From assembly GCF_000422405.1 (NCBI RefSeq), contig NZ_AULS01000018.1, forward strand, positions 1-64,000: a DNA stretch of 64,000 bases, read 5' to 3'. Under the pieces are notes generated by a model. That model saw only the letters and a program-made list of their open reading frames with translations. It made no database searches and was not told where the DNA came from. Made by a program: the position numbers and the translations under genes. This DNA comes from Microbacterium luticocti DSM 19459. Lineage in GTDB: Bacteria > Actinomycetota > Actinomycetes > Actinomycetales > Microbacteriaceae. Shown here in pieces: positions 18,594 to 27,262 of this stretch (positions within the stretch are counted from its first letter, which is position 1; each line of letters starts with the position of its first letter).

Positions 18594-19373
18594 TCAGAGC
18601 ACCTTCGACAGGAACGTCTTGGTGCGCTGGTGCTGCGGGTTGGTGAGCACCTCGTGCGGGTCGCCGGATTCGACCACGACGCCGCCGTCCATGAACACCA
18701 CCTGGTCGCCCACCTCGCGGGCGAAGCCCATCTCGTGCGTGACCACCACCATGGTCATGCCCGAGGTCGCCAGCTCCCGCATCACGTCCAGCACCTCGCC
18801 GACCAGTTCGGGGTCGAGGGCGCTGGTCGGCTCGTCGAACAGCATCAGCTTCGGGTCCATCGCCAACGCCCGGGCGATCGCCACCCGCTGCTGCTGGCCG
18901 CCCGACAGCTGGGCGGGATAGTGCCCGGCCTGCTGCGCGAGCCCGACGCGCGCGAGCAGGTCGCGGCCGCGGGCTTCGGCATCCTTCTTCGACACGCCCT
19001 TCACCCGCATCGGCGCCTCCATCACGTTCTGCAGCGCCGTCATGTGCGCGAACAGGTTGAAGTGCTGGAACACCATGCCGATGTCGCGGCGCTGCCGGGA
19101 CGCCTCGGTGGGCTTGAGCTCGTAGAGCCGGTCACCGCGCTGGCGGTAGCCGATCAGCTCGCCGTCGACGAACAGCCGGCCGGCGTCGATGCGCTCGAGA
19201 TGGTTGATGCAGCGCAGGAACGTGGACTTGCCCGAGCCGCTGGGCCCGATCACGCACATCACCTGGCCGCGCTGCACGGTCAGCGAGATCGACTTCAGCA
19301 CCTCGTTGGCGCCGAAGCTCTTCGACACGGCGATGGCCTCCACCATCGGCACGGTCTGCGCCGGAACGGTCAT
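18594..19373 (-). CDS. Polar amino acid ABC transporter, ATP-binding protein (GlnQ-like)
   Basis: 259 residues with the complete ATPase set: Walker [11 protein letters not shown]-loop [11 protein letters not shown], signature [16 protein letters not shown], Walker [13 protein letters not shown] and the switch His in [20 protein letters not shown] followed by [10 protein letters not shown] is characteristic of polar amino acid importers. I chose the ATG at 19373, which overlaps the permease stop by 4 bp. It is the last gene of the three-gene operon: binding protein, permease, ATPase. Confidence 0.94.
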   Translation of the reverse strand: MTVPAQTVPMVEAIAVSKSFGANEVLKSISLTVQRGQVMCVIGPSGSGKSTFLRCINHLERIDAGRLFVDGELIGYRQRGDRLYELKPTEASRQRRDIGMVFQHFNLFAHMTALQNVMEAPMRVKGVSKKDAEARGRDLLARVGLAQQAGHYPAQLSGGQQQRVAIARALAMDPKLMLFDEPTSALDPELVGEVLDVMRELATSGMTMVVVTHEMGFAREVGDQVVFMDGGVVVESGDPHEVLTNPQHQRTKTFLSKVL

Positions 19374-20365
19374 CCCTTCCCCCCGATCTCGATGCCCACG
19401 CCGACCACGGTCTCGCCGGCGGCACCGACGACGGGTCGTGAGCGGTCGGTGCCACGCGCGAACCGCTTCTCGACGAAGTACTGCCCGACCATCAGCACCG
19501 AGGTGAAGAACAGGTACCAGACGGATGCCACGATCAACAGCGGGATCGGAGCGAAGATCGTCGCCGAGATGTCGCGGGTGCGCCCGAACAGGTCCATCGT
19601 GTACGGGATCGCGACCACCAGCGACGTGGTCTTCAGCATCGAGATGACCTCGTTGCCGGTGGGCGGGATGATCACGCGCATCGCCTGCGGGATCACCACG
19701 CGGCGCATGGTCTGACCCCACGACATGCCGAGCGCCGTGCAGGCCTCCTCCTGACCGGGGTCGACCGACAGCAGGCCGGCACGCACGATCTCGGCCATGT
19801 ACGCCGACTCGTTCAGCGCCAGGCCGACCACCGCGATCAGAAACAGCGGCGGTGTCCAGCTGATCGGGATCTCGGCCCAGGTGTGCACGAACGGGATGCC
19901 GATGATGAACGTCTTGTAGATGAGGGTCACCAGGCCCCAGAACACCAGCTGCACGTACACCGGCGTACCGCGGAACACCCACAGGAACGCCCAGGCGATC
20001 CACTTCAGCACCGGGTTGGGCGAGAGCCGCATGACCGCGAGGATCAGGCCCAGCACGATGCCGAACACCATCGACAGCACCGTGAGCGCGAGCGTGATCA
20101 TCGCCGCCTGGGTGACGCGGGTGTCGAACAGGTACTTGCCGACGATGTCCCACTGGAACGCCTGCCGCTGTGCGGCGTCCAGGATGAACAGCAGCACCAG
20201 GATGATCAGGATCACCGCGACCGTGTTGCGCCACGGATGCCGCAGCCGCACCGCCTTGATCGCCTCGGCGCGTTCGATCGGGATGTTCGACGTGTCGATC
20301 GGGCCGGGTGCCGGCCCCGACCCCGAGCCGGCCGAAGCCGACCCGGGTCGTTGTGCGTCGCTCAT
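19370..20365 (-). CDS. Polar amino acid ABC transporter permease
   Basis: 331 residues. A Gly/Ser/Pro-rich N-terminus precedes about five membrane helices. [26 protein letters not shown] and [11 protein letters not shown] are typical of His/Glu/Gln/Arg permeases, and [23 protein letters not shown] is the ATPase-contacting loop. The ATG at 20365 gives MSDAQRPG and lies 2 bp after the stop of the binding-protein gene. The single permease would work as a homodimer. Confidence 0.93.
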   Translation of the reverse strand: MSDAQRPGSASAGSGSGPAPGPIDTSNIPIERAEAIKAVRLRHPWRNTVAVILIILVLLFILDAAQRQAFQWDIVGKYLFDTRVTQAAMITLALTVLSMVFGIVLGLILAVMRLSPNPVLKWIAWAFLWVFRGTPVYVQLVFWGLVTLIYKTFIIGIPFVHTWAEIPISWTPPLFLIAVVGLALNESAYMAEIVRAGLLSVDPGQEEACTALGMSWGQTMRRVVIPQAMRVIIPPTGNEVISMLKTTSLVVAIPYTMDLFGRTRDISATIFAPIPLLIVASVWYLFFTSVLMVGQYFVEKRFARGTDRSRPVVGAAGETVVGVGIEIGGKG

Positions 20366-20367
20366 GG

Positions 20368-21291
20368 CTACTGCTTCGAGGCCGCGTTGACGTCGGCGGC
20401 GGTGACCGCGCCGTCCTCGACGCCCCACTTCTGCAGGATCTTCAGGTAGGTGCCGTCGTCGATCAGCGCCTGCAGGGTGTTCTTGATGACGTCGGTCAGC
20501 TCGCCGCCCTTCTTGGTCGCGAACCCGTAGGGGGCCACGTCGAAGGTCTCGCCGGCGGCCTGGATCTTGTCGGCCTGCTGGTGGATCGCGTACTCGGTGA
20601 TCGGCGAGTCGGCGCTCATCGCGTCGACCTGGCCGAGCACCAGGGCGTTGGTGGCCTGGTCCTGACCGTCGAACTTGAGCACCTGGATCGCGGCCTTGCC
20701 GGCGTCGGTGCAGGCCTTCGACTTGGCGGGCACCTCTTCGGTGTCTTCGTACGTGCCGGCCTCGACGGCGACCTTGAGACCGCAGGCGTTGTTCGGGTCG
20801 ACGTCCTTGCCCTTGGCCGAGGCCCACAGCACACCGGCGCTGTAGTAGTTGACGAAGTCGACCTGCTTCTCGCGTTCGACGGTGTCGGTGAACGACGAGA
20901 CGCCGAGGTCGTACTTGCCGCCCACGATCGACGGGATGATGTTGTCGAACTTCGCCGTGGTGTACTGCGTCTTCACGCCCAGCTTGGCGGCCATCGCGTC
21001 GGCCAGGTCGATGTCCCATCCGATCGGGTTGCCGGCGTCGTCCTTGTACTCGTTCGGCGCGTAGGTCGGGTCGGTGCCGATCTTGAGCACCCCGGCGGTC
21101 TTGACCGCGTCGGGCAGTGTGGCGGCGAGCGCGTCGTCCTTGGTGACGCCGTACGGGTTCGCCCCCGCGCTTGTGCCGGAGCCGCCGTCGCCTGAGGCAC
21201 CGGGGTTCTCGGCCGCCTCGTTGTTCACGCAGCCGGTCAGCAGCAGTACCGCCGCGACCGCGGCCACGGGCAGAGCGAGCATTCTTCGCAT
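20368..21291 (-). CDS. Amino acid ABC transporter substrate-binding lipoprotein
   Basis: 307 residues. The signal peptide ends LLLTGC with Cys21 as the lipidation site. The mature protein has the SBP_bac_3 layout: [54 protein letters not shown] and the C-terminal lobe with [15 protein letters not shown]. It probably binds a polar amino acid; the ligand cannot be fixed by eye. First gene of the operon, with an AT-rich upstream region holding a minus-strand TAGAAT -10-like hexamer (21352-21357). Confidence 0.93.
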   Translation of the reverse strand: MRRMLALPVAAVAAVLLLTGCVNNEAAENPGASGDGGSGTSAGANPYGVTKDDALAATLPDAVKTAGVLKIGTDPTYAPNEYKDDAGNPIGWDIDLADAMAAKLGVKTQYTTAKFDNIIPSIVGGKYDLGVSSFTDTVEREKQVDFVNYYSAGVLWASAKGKDVDPNNACGLKVAVEAGTYEDTEEVPAKSKACTDAGKAAIQVLKFDGQDQATNALVLGQVDAMSADSPITEYAIHQQADKIQAAGETFDVAPYGFATKKGGELTDVIKNTLQALIDDGTYLKILQKWGVEDGAVTAADVNAASKQ

Positions 21292-21519
21292 GTCGTACCT
21301 TCCTCGTCGTTGAGGGATAGCGGAGCCTACGGGTCGGCGCCGATGTCCTGAATTCTATGTACACACTGCCAGATCGACGGTGACGATCCGATCACGTGAC
21401 GTCTGGCCGGTCAGACACGCGGGCCCCAGGCGGAGGTCCGACCGGGGCTTCGGCCGGGTACGGCATCCATCGCCACCGCGCGAACCGGCGGTCGACACCC
21501 TGGCCACCACCGGCGTCCG

Positions 21520-21531
21520 TGACGAATGTCA
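21520..21531. promoter_or_regulatory. TGAC-N4-GTCA dyad, candidate response-regulator operator
   Basis: TGACGAATGTCA is a perfect TGAC/GTCA dyad 59 bp upstream of the exporter ATPase start. Exporters encoded with DesK/DesR-like pairs are commonly controlled by the linked response regulator, so this is the natural candidate site. Binding is inferred; the dyad is seen. Confidence 0.45.
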
Positions 21532-21590
21532 TGGGCGGATCGTGACGGGCGTGTGCGGGCGCGGCGGCCGCGGCATCCGAGCATGGAGGC

Positions 21591-22535
21591 ATGGAAACGA
21601 CAGCAGTGACACGGGCAGGGCGGGTGGATGCCGCATCCGACGCCCCGCCGCCGGCCATCGCGGCCAGCGGGGTGACCAAGAGCTTCGGGCGGGTGCGTGC
21701 CGTGCAGGGCGTGGACCTGCACGTGAACGCGGGTGAGGTCGTCGCCTTCCTCGGGCCGAACGGGGCGGGCAAGACCACCACGATCGACATGATCCTGGGG
21801 CTGAGCCGCCCCGACACCGGCGAGATCAGCGTGTTCGGCACCACGCCGCGCGGCGCGATCGCCCGCGGCTACGTGTCGGCGGTGCTGCAGACCGGGGGGC
21901 TGCTCAAAGACCTCACGGTGCGCGAGACGGTTGAGCTGACCGCGAGCCTGTTCTCGCAGACCCGTCCGGTCGACGAGGTGCTGGCGCGGGCGGGCATCGC
22001 CGAGATCGCCGCGCGGATGGTGGGCAAGTGCTCGGGCGGGCAGCAGCAGCGGCTGCGGTTCGCGATGGCGCTGCTGAGCGACCCGGGCCTGCTGATCCTC
22101 GACGAGCCGACCACCGGCATGGACGTCGAGGGCCGCCGCTCGTTCTGGCAGGCGATCCGCGCCGACGCCGACCGCGGCCGCACCGTGTTGTTCGCGACGC
22201 ACTACCTCGAAGAGGCCGATGCGTACGCCGATCGCATCGTGCTGATGAGCCAGGGGCGCATCGTCGCCGACGGCACCACCGCACACATCAAGAACCTGGT
22301 GGCCGGGCGCATCGTGAAGGCGACGCTGCCGGGCGCCGACCCGGTGGCCCTGGCGGCGATCGACGGCGTCAAGGACGTCGAGGTGCAAGGCGACCGCGTC
22401 GTGATCGGCACCTCCGACTCCGACGCGCTGGTGCGACACCTGCTGACGGCGACCCCGGCGTGCGACGTGGAGATCTCGTCGCAGAACCTCGAGAGCGTGT
22501 TCCTCGCGCTCACCACGGAAGGAGAGGCGCGATGA
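21591..22535 (+). CDS. ABC-2 type exporter, ATP-binding protein (DrrA-like)
   Basis: 314 residues. Walker A GPNGAGKTT, signature CSGGQQQRLRFAMALL, Walker B LLILDEPTTGMD and switch region FATHYLEEADAYADRI are intact. The domain order and the approximately 80-residue C-terminal extension are as in the drug or lipid exporter ATPases linked to ABC-2 permeases. It starts at an ATG preceded by GGAGG and overlaps the permease gene by 4 bp. With the downstream kinase and regulator it forms a four-gene sensing and export unit. Substrate unknown. Confidence 0.93.
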   Translation: METTAVTRAGRVDAASDAPPPAIAASGVTKSFGRVRAVQGVDLHVNAGEVVAFLGPNGAGKTTTIDMILGLSRPDTGEISVFGTTPRGAIARGYVSAVLQTGGLLKDLTVRETVELTASLFSQTRPVDEVLARAGIAEIAARMVGKCSGGQQQRLRFAMALLSDPGLLILDEPTTGMDVEGRRSFWQAIRADADRGRTVLFATHYLEEADAYADRIVLMSQGRIVADGTTAHIKNLVAGRIVKATLPGADPVALAAIDGVKDVEVQGDRVVIGTSDSDALVRHLLTATPACDVEISSQNLESVFLALTTEGEAR

Positions 22536-23350
22536 GCGCTGTGACCACGACCGCCCCGGTGTCGCTGGAGCGCACGGTGCCGCCGTTCGGCGGCTTCAAC
22601 CTGCGGTTCCTCGGCATCGAGCTCAAGCGCCGCATCCGCAACTACCGCACGCTGGTGTTCACCGTGGTGTTCCCGGTGGCGATGTACTTCATGGTGGGGT
22701 ATCCGCAGCGCGACGTGCCGCTGATCGACCACCAGCCGATCGCATCGGGCGGGCTGTCGGTGGCCGCCTACATCATGGTGTCGATGGCCGTGTACGGCGC
22801 GATGATGTCGGCCACCGCCTCGGGCGCGGCCGTCGCGCTCGAGCGGTCACTGGGCTGGAGCCGGCAGCTGCGGCTCACTCCGCTGAGCCCGGTCGCGGCC
22901 GTGGCCACGAAGGTGATCGCCGGGATGCTGTTCGGCCTGCTCGCGATCGTCGCGACCTACCTGGCCGGGGCCCTCACCGGGGTGCGCATGTCGTGGTCGC
23001 AGTGGATCGTGTCGGCGCTGGTGGCGTGGTTGCTGGGCGCGGCGGTGTTCACCGCACTCGGGCTGATGATGGGATACCTCGTGCCCGGCGAGAACGCCAT
23101 GCAGCTGACGAGCCTGGTGATCGTGTTCCTGGCGTTCATCGGCGGCCTGTTCTACCCGGTGAGCATGATGCCCCAGGTGTTGCAGGATGTCGCGGCGTGG
23201 ACGCCGGTGTTCGGTATCGGCGAGCTGAGCCGGGCTCCGCTGACCGGGGCCGGGTTCGACCTGGGCGCGTTCCTGAACGTGCTGCTGTGGCTGGCGCTGT
23301 TCATCGCCGGTACCGCGGCGCTGTTCCGCCGCGACACCCAGCGCGTCTGA
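22532..23350 (+). CDS. ABC-2 type exporter permease
   Basis: 272 residues with about six membrane helices, beginning after a 35-residue cytoplasmic N-terminus. The segment YIMVSMAVYGAMMSATASGAAVALERSLGWSRQLRLTPL is the hallmark of ABC-2 permeases of the DrrB/YvfS type. The ATG at 22532 overlaps the ATPase stop (ATGA). It pairs with the upstream ATPase to export an unknown small molecule or lipid. Confidence 0.92.
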   Translation: MSAVTTTAPVSLERTVPPFGGFNLRFLGIELKRRIRNYRTLVFTVVFPVAMYFMVGYPQRDVPLIDHQPIASGGLSVAAYIMVSMAVYGAMMSATASGAAVALERSLGWSRQLRLTPLSPVAAVATKVIAGMLFGLLAIVATYLAGALTGVRMSWSQWIVSALVAWLLGAAVFTALGLMMGYLVPGENAMQLTSLVIVFLAFIGGLFYPVSMMPQVLQDVAAWTPVFGIGELSRAPLTGAGFDLGAFLNVLLWLALFIAGTAALFRRDTQRV

Positions 23351-23441
23351 CCGCTCCCTGCGCGCGCACGGTGCACCCGCCATCCGTGGTGGGGCACCGT
23401 GCGCCGGTCGTGTGGCCGATCACGAGATTAGGGTGAGGACG

Positions 23442-24617
23442 ATGGACGAGGACACGGCCGCGAACCGGCGGCGGGCGCTGGGTCCGCCCTGGCCGGTGCT
23501 CCCGCGCGCGGCCGGGCCCGCGCCGTTCACGACGCTGCCGCAGGCGCTGTACTCGCGCGGGGCGGTGAGCTGGTACGTCGGCGGTGGCCTGTCGCTGCTG
23601 TGGCTGATCGGCACCGGGCAGGATGTGATCTCGCAGTCCGGTTCGGTGGCGACGGCGATCGTCGGCATTGCGCTGACCGTGCTGTTCGGCCTCGGGTTCC
23701 TGGTGACCGTGCCCACCGGGTGGTCGCTGCCGGCGCCGTGGCGCGCGCTGCCGGTACTGGCGCTGTTCGCGCTGTCGTTCACACTGTTCCCCTGGCTGAG
23801 CTGGGGCGTGCGGGGCCTGTGGACCTACGTCGGGGTGTCGCTGGGCATGATGCTGCTGGGCTGGCGGGTGACGATCCTCGGCATCACCGCGCTGTCGCTG
23901 ACGGCGCTGTGGTTCGGGGCGCTGCTGGACGGCTTCACCGAAGACGACCTGTGGATCCCGGCGATCACGTTCTCGATCTCGTTGATGATGGCGGCGTTCG
24001 CGAACGCCTTCGCTGCGCTCAACCAGCTGCGCCGCACGCAAGAGAGCCTCGAGCAGATGGCGGCCGAGCGCGAGCGCGGTCGCGTGGCCCGCGACATCCA
24101 CGACATCCTCGGCCATTCGCTGACCGTGATCACCGTGAAAAGCGAGCTGGCGGCCCGGCTGATCGACGCCGATCCGGCGCGGGCCAAGGCCGAGGTCGGC
24201 GACATCGAGCAGCTCGCCCGCGGCGCGCTGGCCGACGTGCGCGCGACGGTCGCCGGGTTCCGCGGCGTGACCCTGGGCGGCGAGCTGGCGGCGGCGCGCG
24301 CGGCGCTCGAGGCGGCGGGCATCGCGGCCGAGCTGCCGACGGCGACCGATGCCGTTCCCCCCGCCGCGCGCGAGCTGGCGGCGTGGGTGGTGCGTGAGGG
24401 CGTGACGAACGTGGTGCGGCACTCCGGTGCGCGCCGGTGCGCGGTGCGGCTCGGGCAGCGCGAGGTCGAGGTGGCCGACGACGGCGTGGGGCCGGCGGCA
24501 TCCATCGCCTCGTCGACCGGGCTGAGCGGGCTGCGGGAGCGCGTCGAGACCGCGGGCGGACGGATGTCGGTCGGCCGCAGCGACCTGGGCGGGTTCAGCC
24601 TGAAGGTGGGGTTGTGA
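23442..24617 (+). CDS. Sensor histidine kinase (DesK/NarL-partner type)
   Basis: 391 residues. Five to six membrane helices occupy about 40-195 and there is no large extracellular domain, so it probably senses a membrane signal. The dimerisation block ERERGRVARDIHDILGHSL places the phosphorylated His at 220, followed by a short HATPase domain with VREGVTNVVRHSGA and GLSGLRERVETAGG. I prefer the ATG at 23442 because of the GTGAGGA upstream; an in-frame ATG at 23412 would add ten residues. Its stop overlaps the regulator ATG by one base. Confidence 0.92.
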   Translation: MDEDTAANRRRALGPPWPVLPRAAGPAPFTTLPQALYSRGAVSWYVGGGLSLLWLIGTGQDVISQSGSVATAIVGIALTVLFGLGFLVTVPTGWSLPAPWRALPVLALFALSFTLFPWLSWGVRGLWTYVGVSLGMMLLGWRVTILGITALSLTALWFGALLDGFTEDDLWIPAITFSISLMMAAFANAFAALNQLRRTQESLEQMAAERERGRVARDIHDILGHSLTVITVKSELAARLIDADPARAKAEVGDIEQLARGALADVRATVAGFRGVTLGGELAAARAALEAAGIAAELPTATDAVPPAARELAAWVVREGVTNVVRHSGARRCAVRLGQREVEVADDGVGPAASIASSTGLSGLRERVETAGGRMSVGRSDLGGFSLKVGL

Positions 24618-25222
24618 TGATCCGGCTGTTGATCGCCGATGACCAGGCGCTGGTGCGCGGTGCGTTGTCGGCGCTGCTGAACCTCGAGAGCGACATCGAG
24701 GTGGTCGCCGAGGTGGGGCGCGGCGATGAGGTCGTGGCTGCGGCGCGGCAGGCGCAGCCCGATGTGGCGCTGCTGGACATCGAGATGCCGGGCATCGACG
24801 GCATCGCCGCGGCGGCGGCACTGCGAGAGAAGGTGCCGGGATGTCGCGCCCTGATCGTCACCACGTTCGGTCGGCCGGGGTACCTGAAGCGGGCGATGCA
24901 GGCCGGGGCGGCCGGCTTCGTCGTGAAGGACACGCCGGCGCCGCAGCTGGCCGATGCGGTGCGGCGGGTGGCGCAGGGGTTGCGGGTGGTCGATCCGGTG
25001 CTGGCGGCGGAGTCGCTGGCGCAGGGCGACTCGCCGTTGACCGAGCGTGAGACCGACGTGCTGTCGGTGGCGCGCACCGGCGGATCGATCGCCGACATCG
25101 CGCGCATCCTGCACCTGTCCGAGGGCACGGTGCGCAACCACCTCTCCAGCGCCATCGGCAAGACCGGCGGACGCAACCGAGCCGACGCGGCGCGCATCGC
25201 CGAGGCCAACGGCTGGCTGTAG
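24617..25222 (+). CDS. Two-component response regulator, LuxR/NarL family
   Basis: 201 residues. The receiver domain has acidic residues at 8-9 (IADDQ) and the phospho-acceptor Asp54 in LLDIEMPGIDG, with Lys near 104 in FVVKDTPAP. The C-terminal LuxR-type HTH reads LTERETDVLSVARTGGSIADIARILHL followed by EGTVRNHLSSAI. It starts within the kinase stop codon (TGATG). The linked exporter operon and the TGAC-N4-GTCA dyad upstream are the expected targets. Confidence 0.94.
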   Translation: MIRLLIADDQALVRGALSALLNLESDIEVVAEVGRGDEVVAAARQAQPDVALLDIEMPGIDGIAAAAALREKVPGCRALIVTTFGRPGYLKRAMQAGAAGFVVKDTPAPQLADAVRRVAQGLRVVDPVLAAESLAQGDSPLTERETDVLSVARTGGSIADIARILHLSEGTVRNHLSSAIGKTGGRNRADAARIAEANGWL

Positions 25223-25244
25223 CGGGCGCCCCGTCCCGTCGGTC

Positions 25245-25298
25245 ACGCGTCGCGTCTTTCGCGCGTCGCGTCTTTCGCGCGTTGCTTCTCTCGCGCGT
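25245..25298 (+). repeat. Three degenerate 16-bp tandem repeats
   Basis: Units of the type GCGCGTCGCGTCTTTC start at about 25245, 25261 and 25277, then decay. They lie between the response-regulator gene and the PadR gene. No function visible. Confidence 0.6.
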
Positions 25299-25371
25299 CC
25301 GGTGTCGGCGTCCCTCGCCCCTCGTTTGTCCCGCCTTGCCCGGAACACGCCGACTCTCGCGTTTCCCACAC

Positions 25372-25390
25372 TACTGTGCAGTGCGTGGTA
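25372..25390. promoter_or_regulatory. 19-bp dyad, candidate PadR operator
   Basis: TACTGTGCAGTGCGTGGTA reads as TACNNNGCANTGCNNNGTA, symmetric around 25381. It lies 30 bp before the PadR ATG. PadR regulators normally repress their own operon at such dyads near the promoter. Confidence 0.5.
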
Positions 25391-25419
25391 CTGTCTCTGG
25401 CAGAAGAGGCGGGGAGGCC

Positions 25420-25776
25420 ATGGACACCACACAACTTCTCAAGGGCGTGCTCGACGCGGCGGTGCTCGCGGTCGTGCAGCACGACGACGGATACGGCTAC
25501 GACATCGTGCGACGCCTGCGCGATGCCGGCCTCGGCGAGGTGGGGGATGCCTCGGTGTACGGCACGCTGCGGCGGCTGTACTCGGCGGGGGCGCTGTCGA
25601 GCTACGTCGTCCCTTCGGAGGGCGGACCGCACCGCAAGTACTACGCGATCAGCCCCGCCGGCCGCACCCTGCTCGACGAGCAGCGTGACGACTGGCAACG
25701 GTTCTCGACCGCCATGTCGGGGCTGCTGTCCACCGCGCCCGCTCCCGCTCTGCGCACGATCGGAGAGAACCGATGA
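25420..25776 (+). CDS. PadR family transcriptional regulator
   Basis: 118 residues, the size of the short PadR subfamily. The winged helix carries LKGVLDAAVLAVVQHDDGYGYDIVRRL, then VYGTLRRLYSAGALSS and GPHRKYYAISPAGRTLL, all family hallmarks. I chose the ATG at 25420, which has GGGGAGG just upstream; earlier in-frame residues are unlike PadR. It overlaps the next gene by 4 bp (ATGA), and PadR-HAAS pairs of this kind are common, so it probably controls the membrane protein that follows. Confidence 0.93.
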   Translation: MDTTQLLKGVLDAAVLAVVQHDDGYGYDIVRRLRDAGLGEVGDASVYGTLRRLYSAGALSSYVVPSEGGPHRKYYAISPAGRTLLDEQRDDWQRFSTAMSGLLSTAPAPALRTIGENR

Positions 25777-26924
25777 ACACCACCGTCACCCCCGAGATCG
25801 CGGCGTTCGCCGCCGCCGTCCGCGCGCAACTGCGCGACCTGCCCGTCGACGAGGTCGACGACATCGTCGACGGGCTGGAGTCGGATCTGGCCGAGCAGGC
25901 CGCTGAGCGCGGCGATGACTTCACGATTCCGGATGCCGCGGCGTACGCCGCCGAGCTGCGTGTGGCCGCGGGACTGCCCGAGCGGCCGGCGCCCGCCCGG
26001 CTGCGGCGACCGCTGGGTGAGCGTGTCACCGAGTGGCGGGAACGCACGGGCCGCAGCATCCGTTCGACCCGGGCCGGAGCGTGGCTGCTCGACTTCGCCG
26101 TCGCCCTGCGGCCGGTGTGGTGGCTGGCGCGCGGGTGGGCGCTGTACGTGCTGGTCGTGCTGATCCTCGGCCTGACCCTCTGGCGCGATCTGCTGGAGTC
26201 GCTGCCGATCCCCCGCTCGGGGTTCGCCGGCATCCTCGTGGCCGCGACGGCGGTGGTCAGCGTCCAGTGGGGACGGGGACGATGGATGCCGCGCCGCTGG
26301 CTGCGCGCGGGAGTCGTCGTGCTCAGCGTGGTGTCGGTCGTCATGCTTCCGTTCCTGGTGGGGTTCACCTTCGCGCAGATCCAGAGCTGGCGCGACAGCG
26401 GCTCCTACGGCGGCGGATACGAGCCGTCTCAGCCCGGGCTCGTGGTGGACGGCGGGCGCGTACGGAACGTGTTCGCCTACGACAAGGACGGCAACCCGCT
26501 CACCGATGTGCAGCTGTTCGACCAGGACGGCAGGCCACTGACGACGGTGGGCTCCGAGTACGCGCACGACGACACCGACGGCTACTTCTTCGGCGGCGGC
26601 GGACCCGTGCCGGTCGCGGTCACGGTACCGGGTCGGGCGCCGATCTGGAACGTGTTCCCGCTGGCCGAAATCCCCGCGGGCGCCCAGCCGGACGAGAACG
26701 GCAGGTACTCTCCCGATCTGGCGCAGCCGGCAGCCCCGCCGTTCGCGCAGGTGCCGTCGGTGGAGCGGCTGACAGCGCCCGCGACGACCGCCACGCCCGG
26801 GCCCGAGGCATCCGCCACGCCGGGGCCCGAGGCATCCGCCACGCCGCACGCGTCGTCCGGGGCCTCACCGCACCCATCGCCGACCGGACCGGCGCCGACG
26901 CCGACGGTGGGAGCGGACGGATGA
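25773..26924 (+). CDS. HAAS-type membrane protein linked to PadR
   Basis: 383 residues. The first 70 residues (FAAAVRAQLRDLPVDEVDDIVDGLESDLAEQ) form the helical HAAS or DUF1700-like domain that accompanies PadR regulators. Three to four membrane helices span about 110-205. The following segment contains NVFAYDKDGNPLTDVQLFDQDGRPL, a soluble domain likely outside the membrane, then an Ala/Pro/Thr tail with a duplicated ATPGPEAS. The gene is translationally coupled at both ends. Function is unknown; HAAS proteins are thought to sense or modulate membrane state. Confidence 0.85.
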   Translation: MNTTVTPEIAAFAAAVRAQLRDLPVDEVDDIVDGLESDLAEQAAERGDDFTIPDAAAYAAELRVAAGLPERPAPARLRRPLGERVTEWRERTGRSIRSTRAGAWLLDFAVALRPVWWLARGWALYVLVVLILGLTLWRDLLESLPIPRSGFAGILVAATAVVSVQWGRGRWMPRRWLRAGVVVLSVVSVVMLPFLVGFTFAQIQSWRDSGSYGGGYEPSQPGLVVDGGRVRNVFAYDKDGNPLTDVQLFDQDGRPLTTVGSEYAHDDTDGYFFGGGGPVPVAVTVPGRAPIWNVFPLAEIPAGAQPDENGRYSPDLAQPAAPPFAQVPSVERLTAPATTATPGPEASATPGPEASATPHASSGASPHPSPTGPAPTPTVGADG

Positions 26925-27088
26925 GCCCCGCGCAGGCCGTGCCGGCCACGCCCCCGGAGGACCGGGCGCCCGAGGAGCGTGCCGCCGCGGCATCCTGGAT
27001 CGGGCCCGACCTGGTCACCGGCGAGGGCATCGTCAGCGTCGACGTGACGTTCCTGGTGCGTCAGGCGCTCGGGTCGAGCGGGCGCTGA
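26921..27088 (+). CDS. Small protein of unknown function coupled to the HAAS gene
   Basis: 55 residues starting MSPAQAVPATPPED. The ATG overlaps the previous stop by 4 bp. The N-terminal half is Ala/Pro/Glu-rich; the C-terminal half is ordered in appearance and includes WIGPDLVTGEGIVSVDVTFLVRQAL. No signal or membrane segment. Coupling and codon use support a real gene; no family recognised. Confidence 0.6.
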   Translation: MSPAQAVPATPPEDRAPEERAAAASWIGPDLVTGEGIVSVDVTFLVRQALGSSGR

Positions 27089-27147
27089 TCGGGCGGGTCT
27101 GATTCCGCCGTGCCGGCACGGCCGGCGCGGACCCGGCCCCGCCGATC

Positions 27148-27250
27148 GAGCGCGTGCCGCACGCGCGCGTGCCGACCGCGCGCGTGCCGACCGCGCGCGT
27201 GCCGACCGCGCGCGTGCCGACCGCGCGCGTGCCGACCGCGCGCGTGCCGC
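27148..27250 (+). repeat. 15-bp minisatellite (about seven units)
   Basis: The unit CGCGCGTGCCGACCG repeats with GTGCC at 27154, 27169, 27184, 27199, 27214, 27229 and 27244, exactly 15 bp apart; the first and last units diverge. The array lies 12 bp past the stop of the CCA-adding enzyme gene. The period is a multiple of three and would encode RVPTA, but no gene is supported here. Confidence 0.85.
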
Positions 27251-27262
27251 GTCAGCCGGGCG

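Noticed and set aside
27148..27250. CRISPR array
   Set aside because: Units are 15 bp and directly adjacent with no unique spacers, and no cas genes are present.
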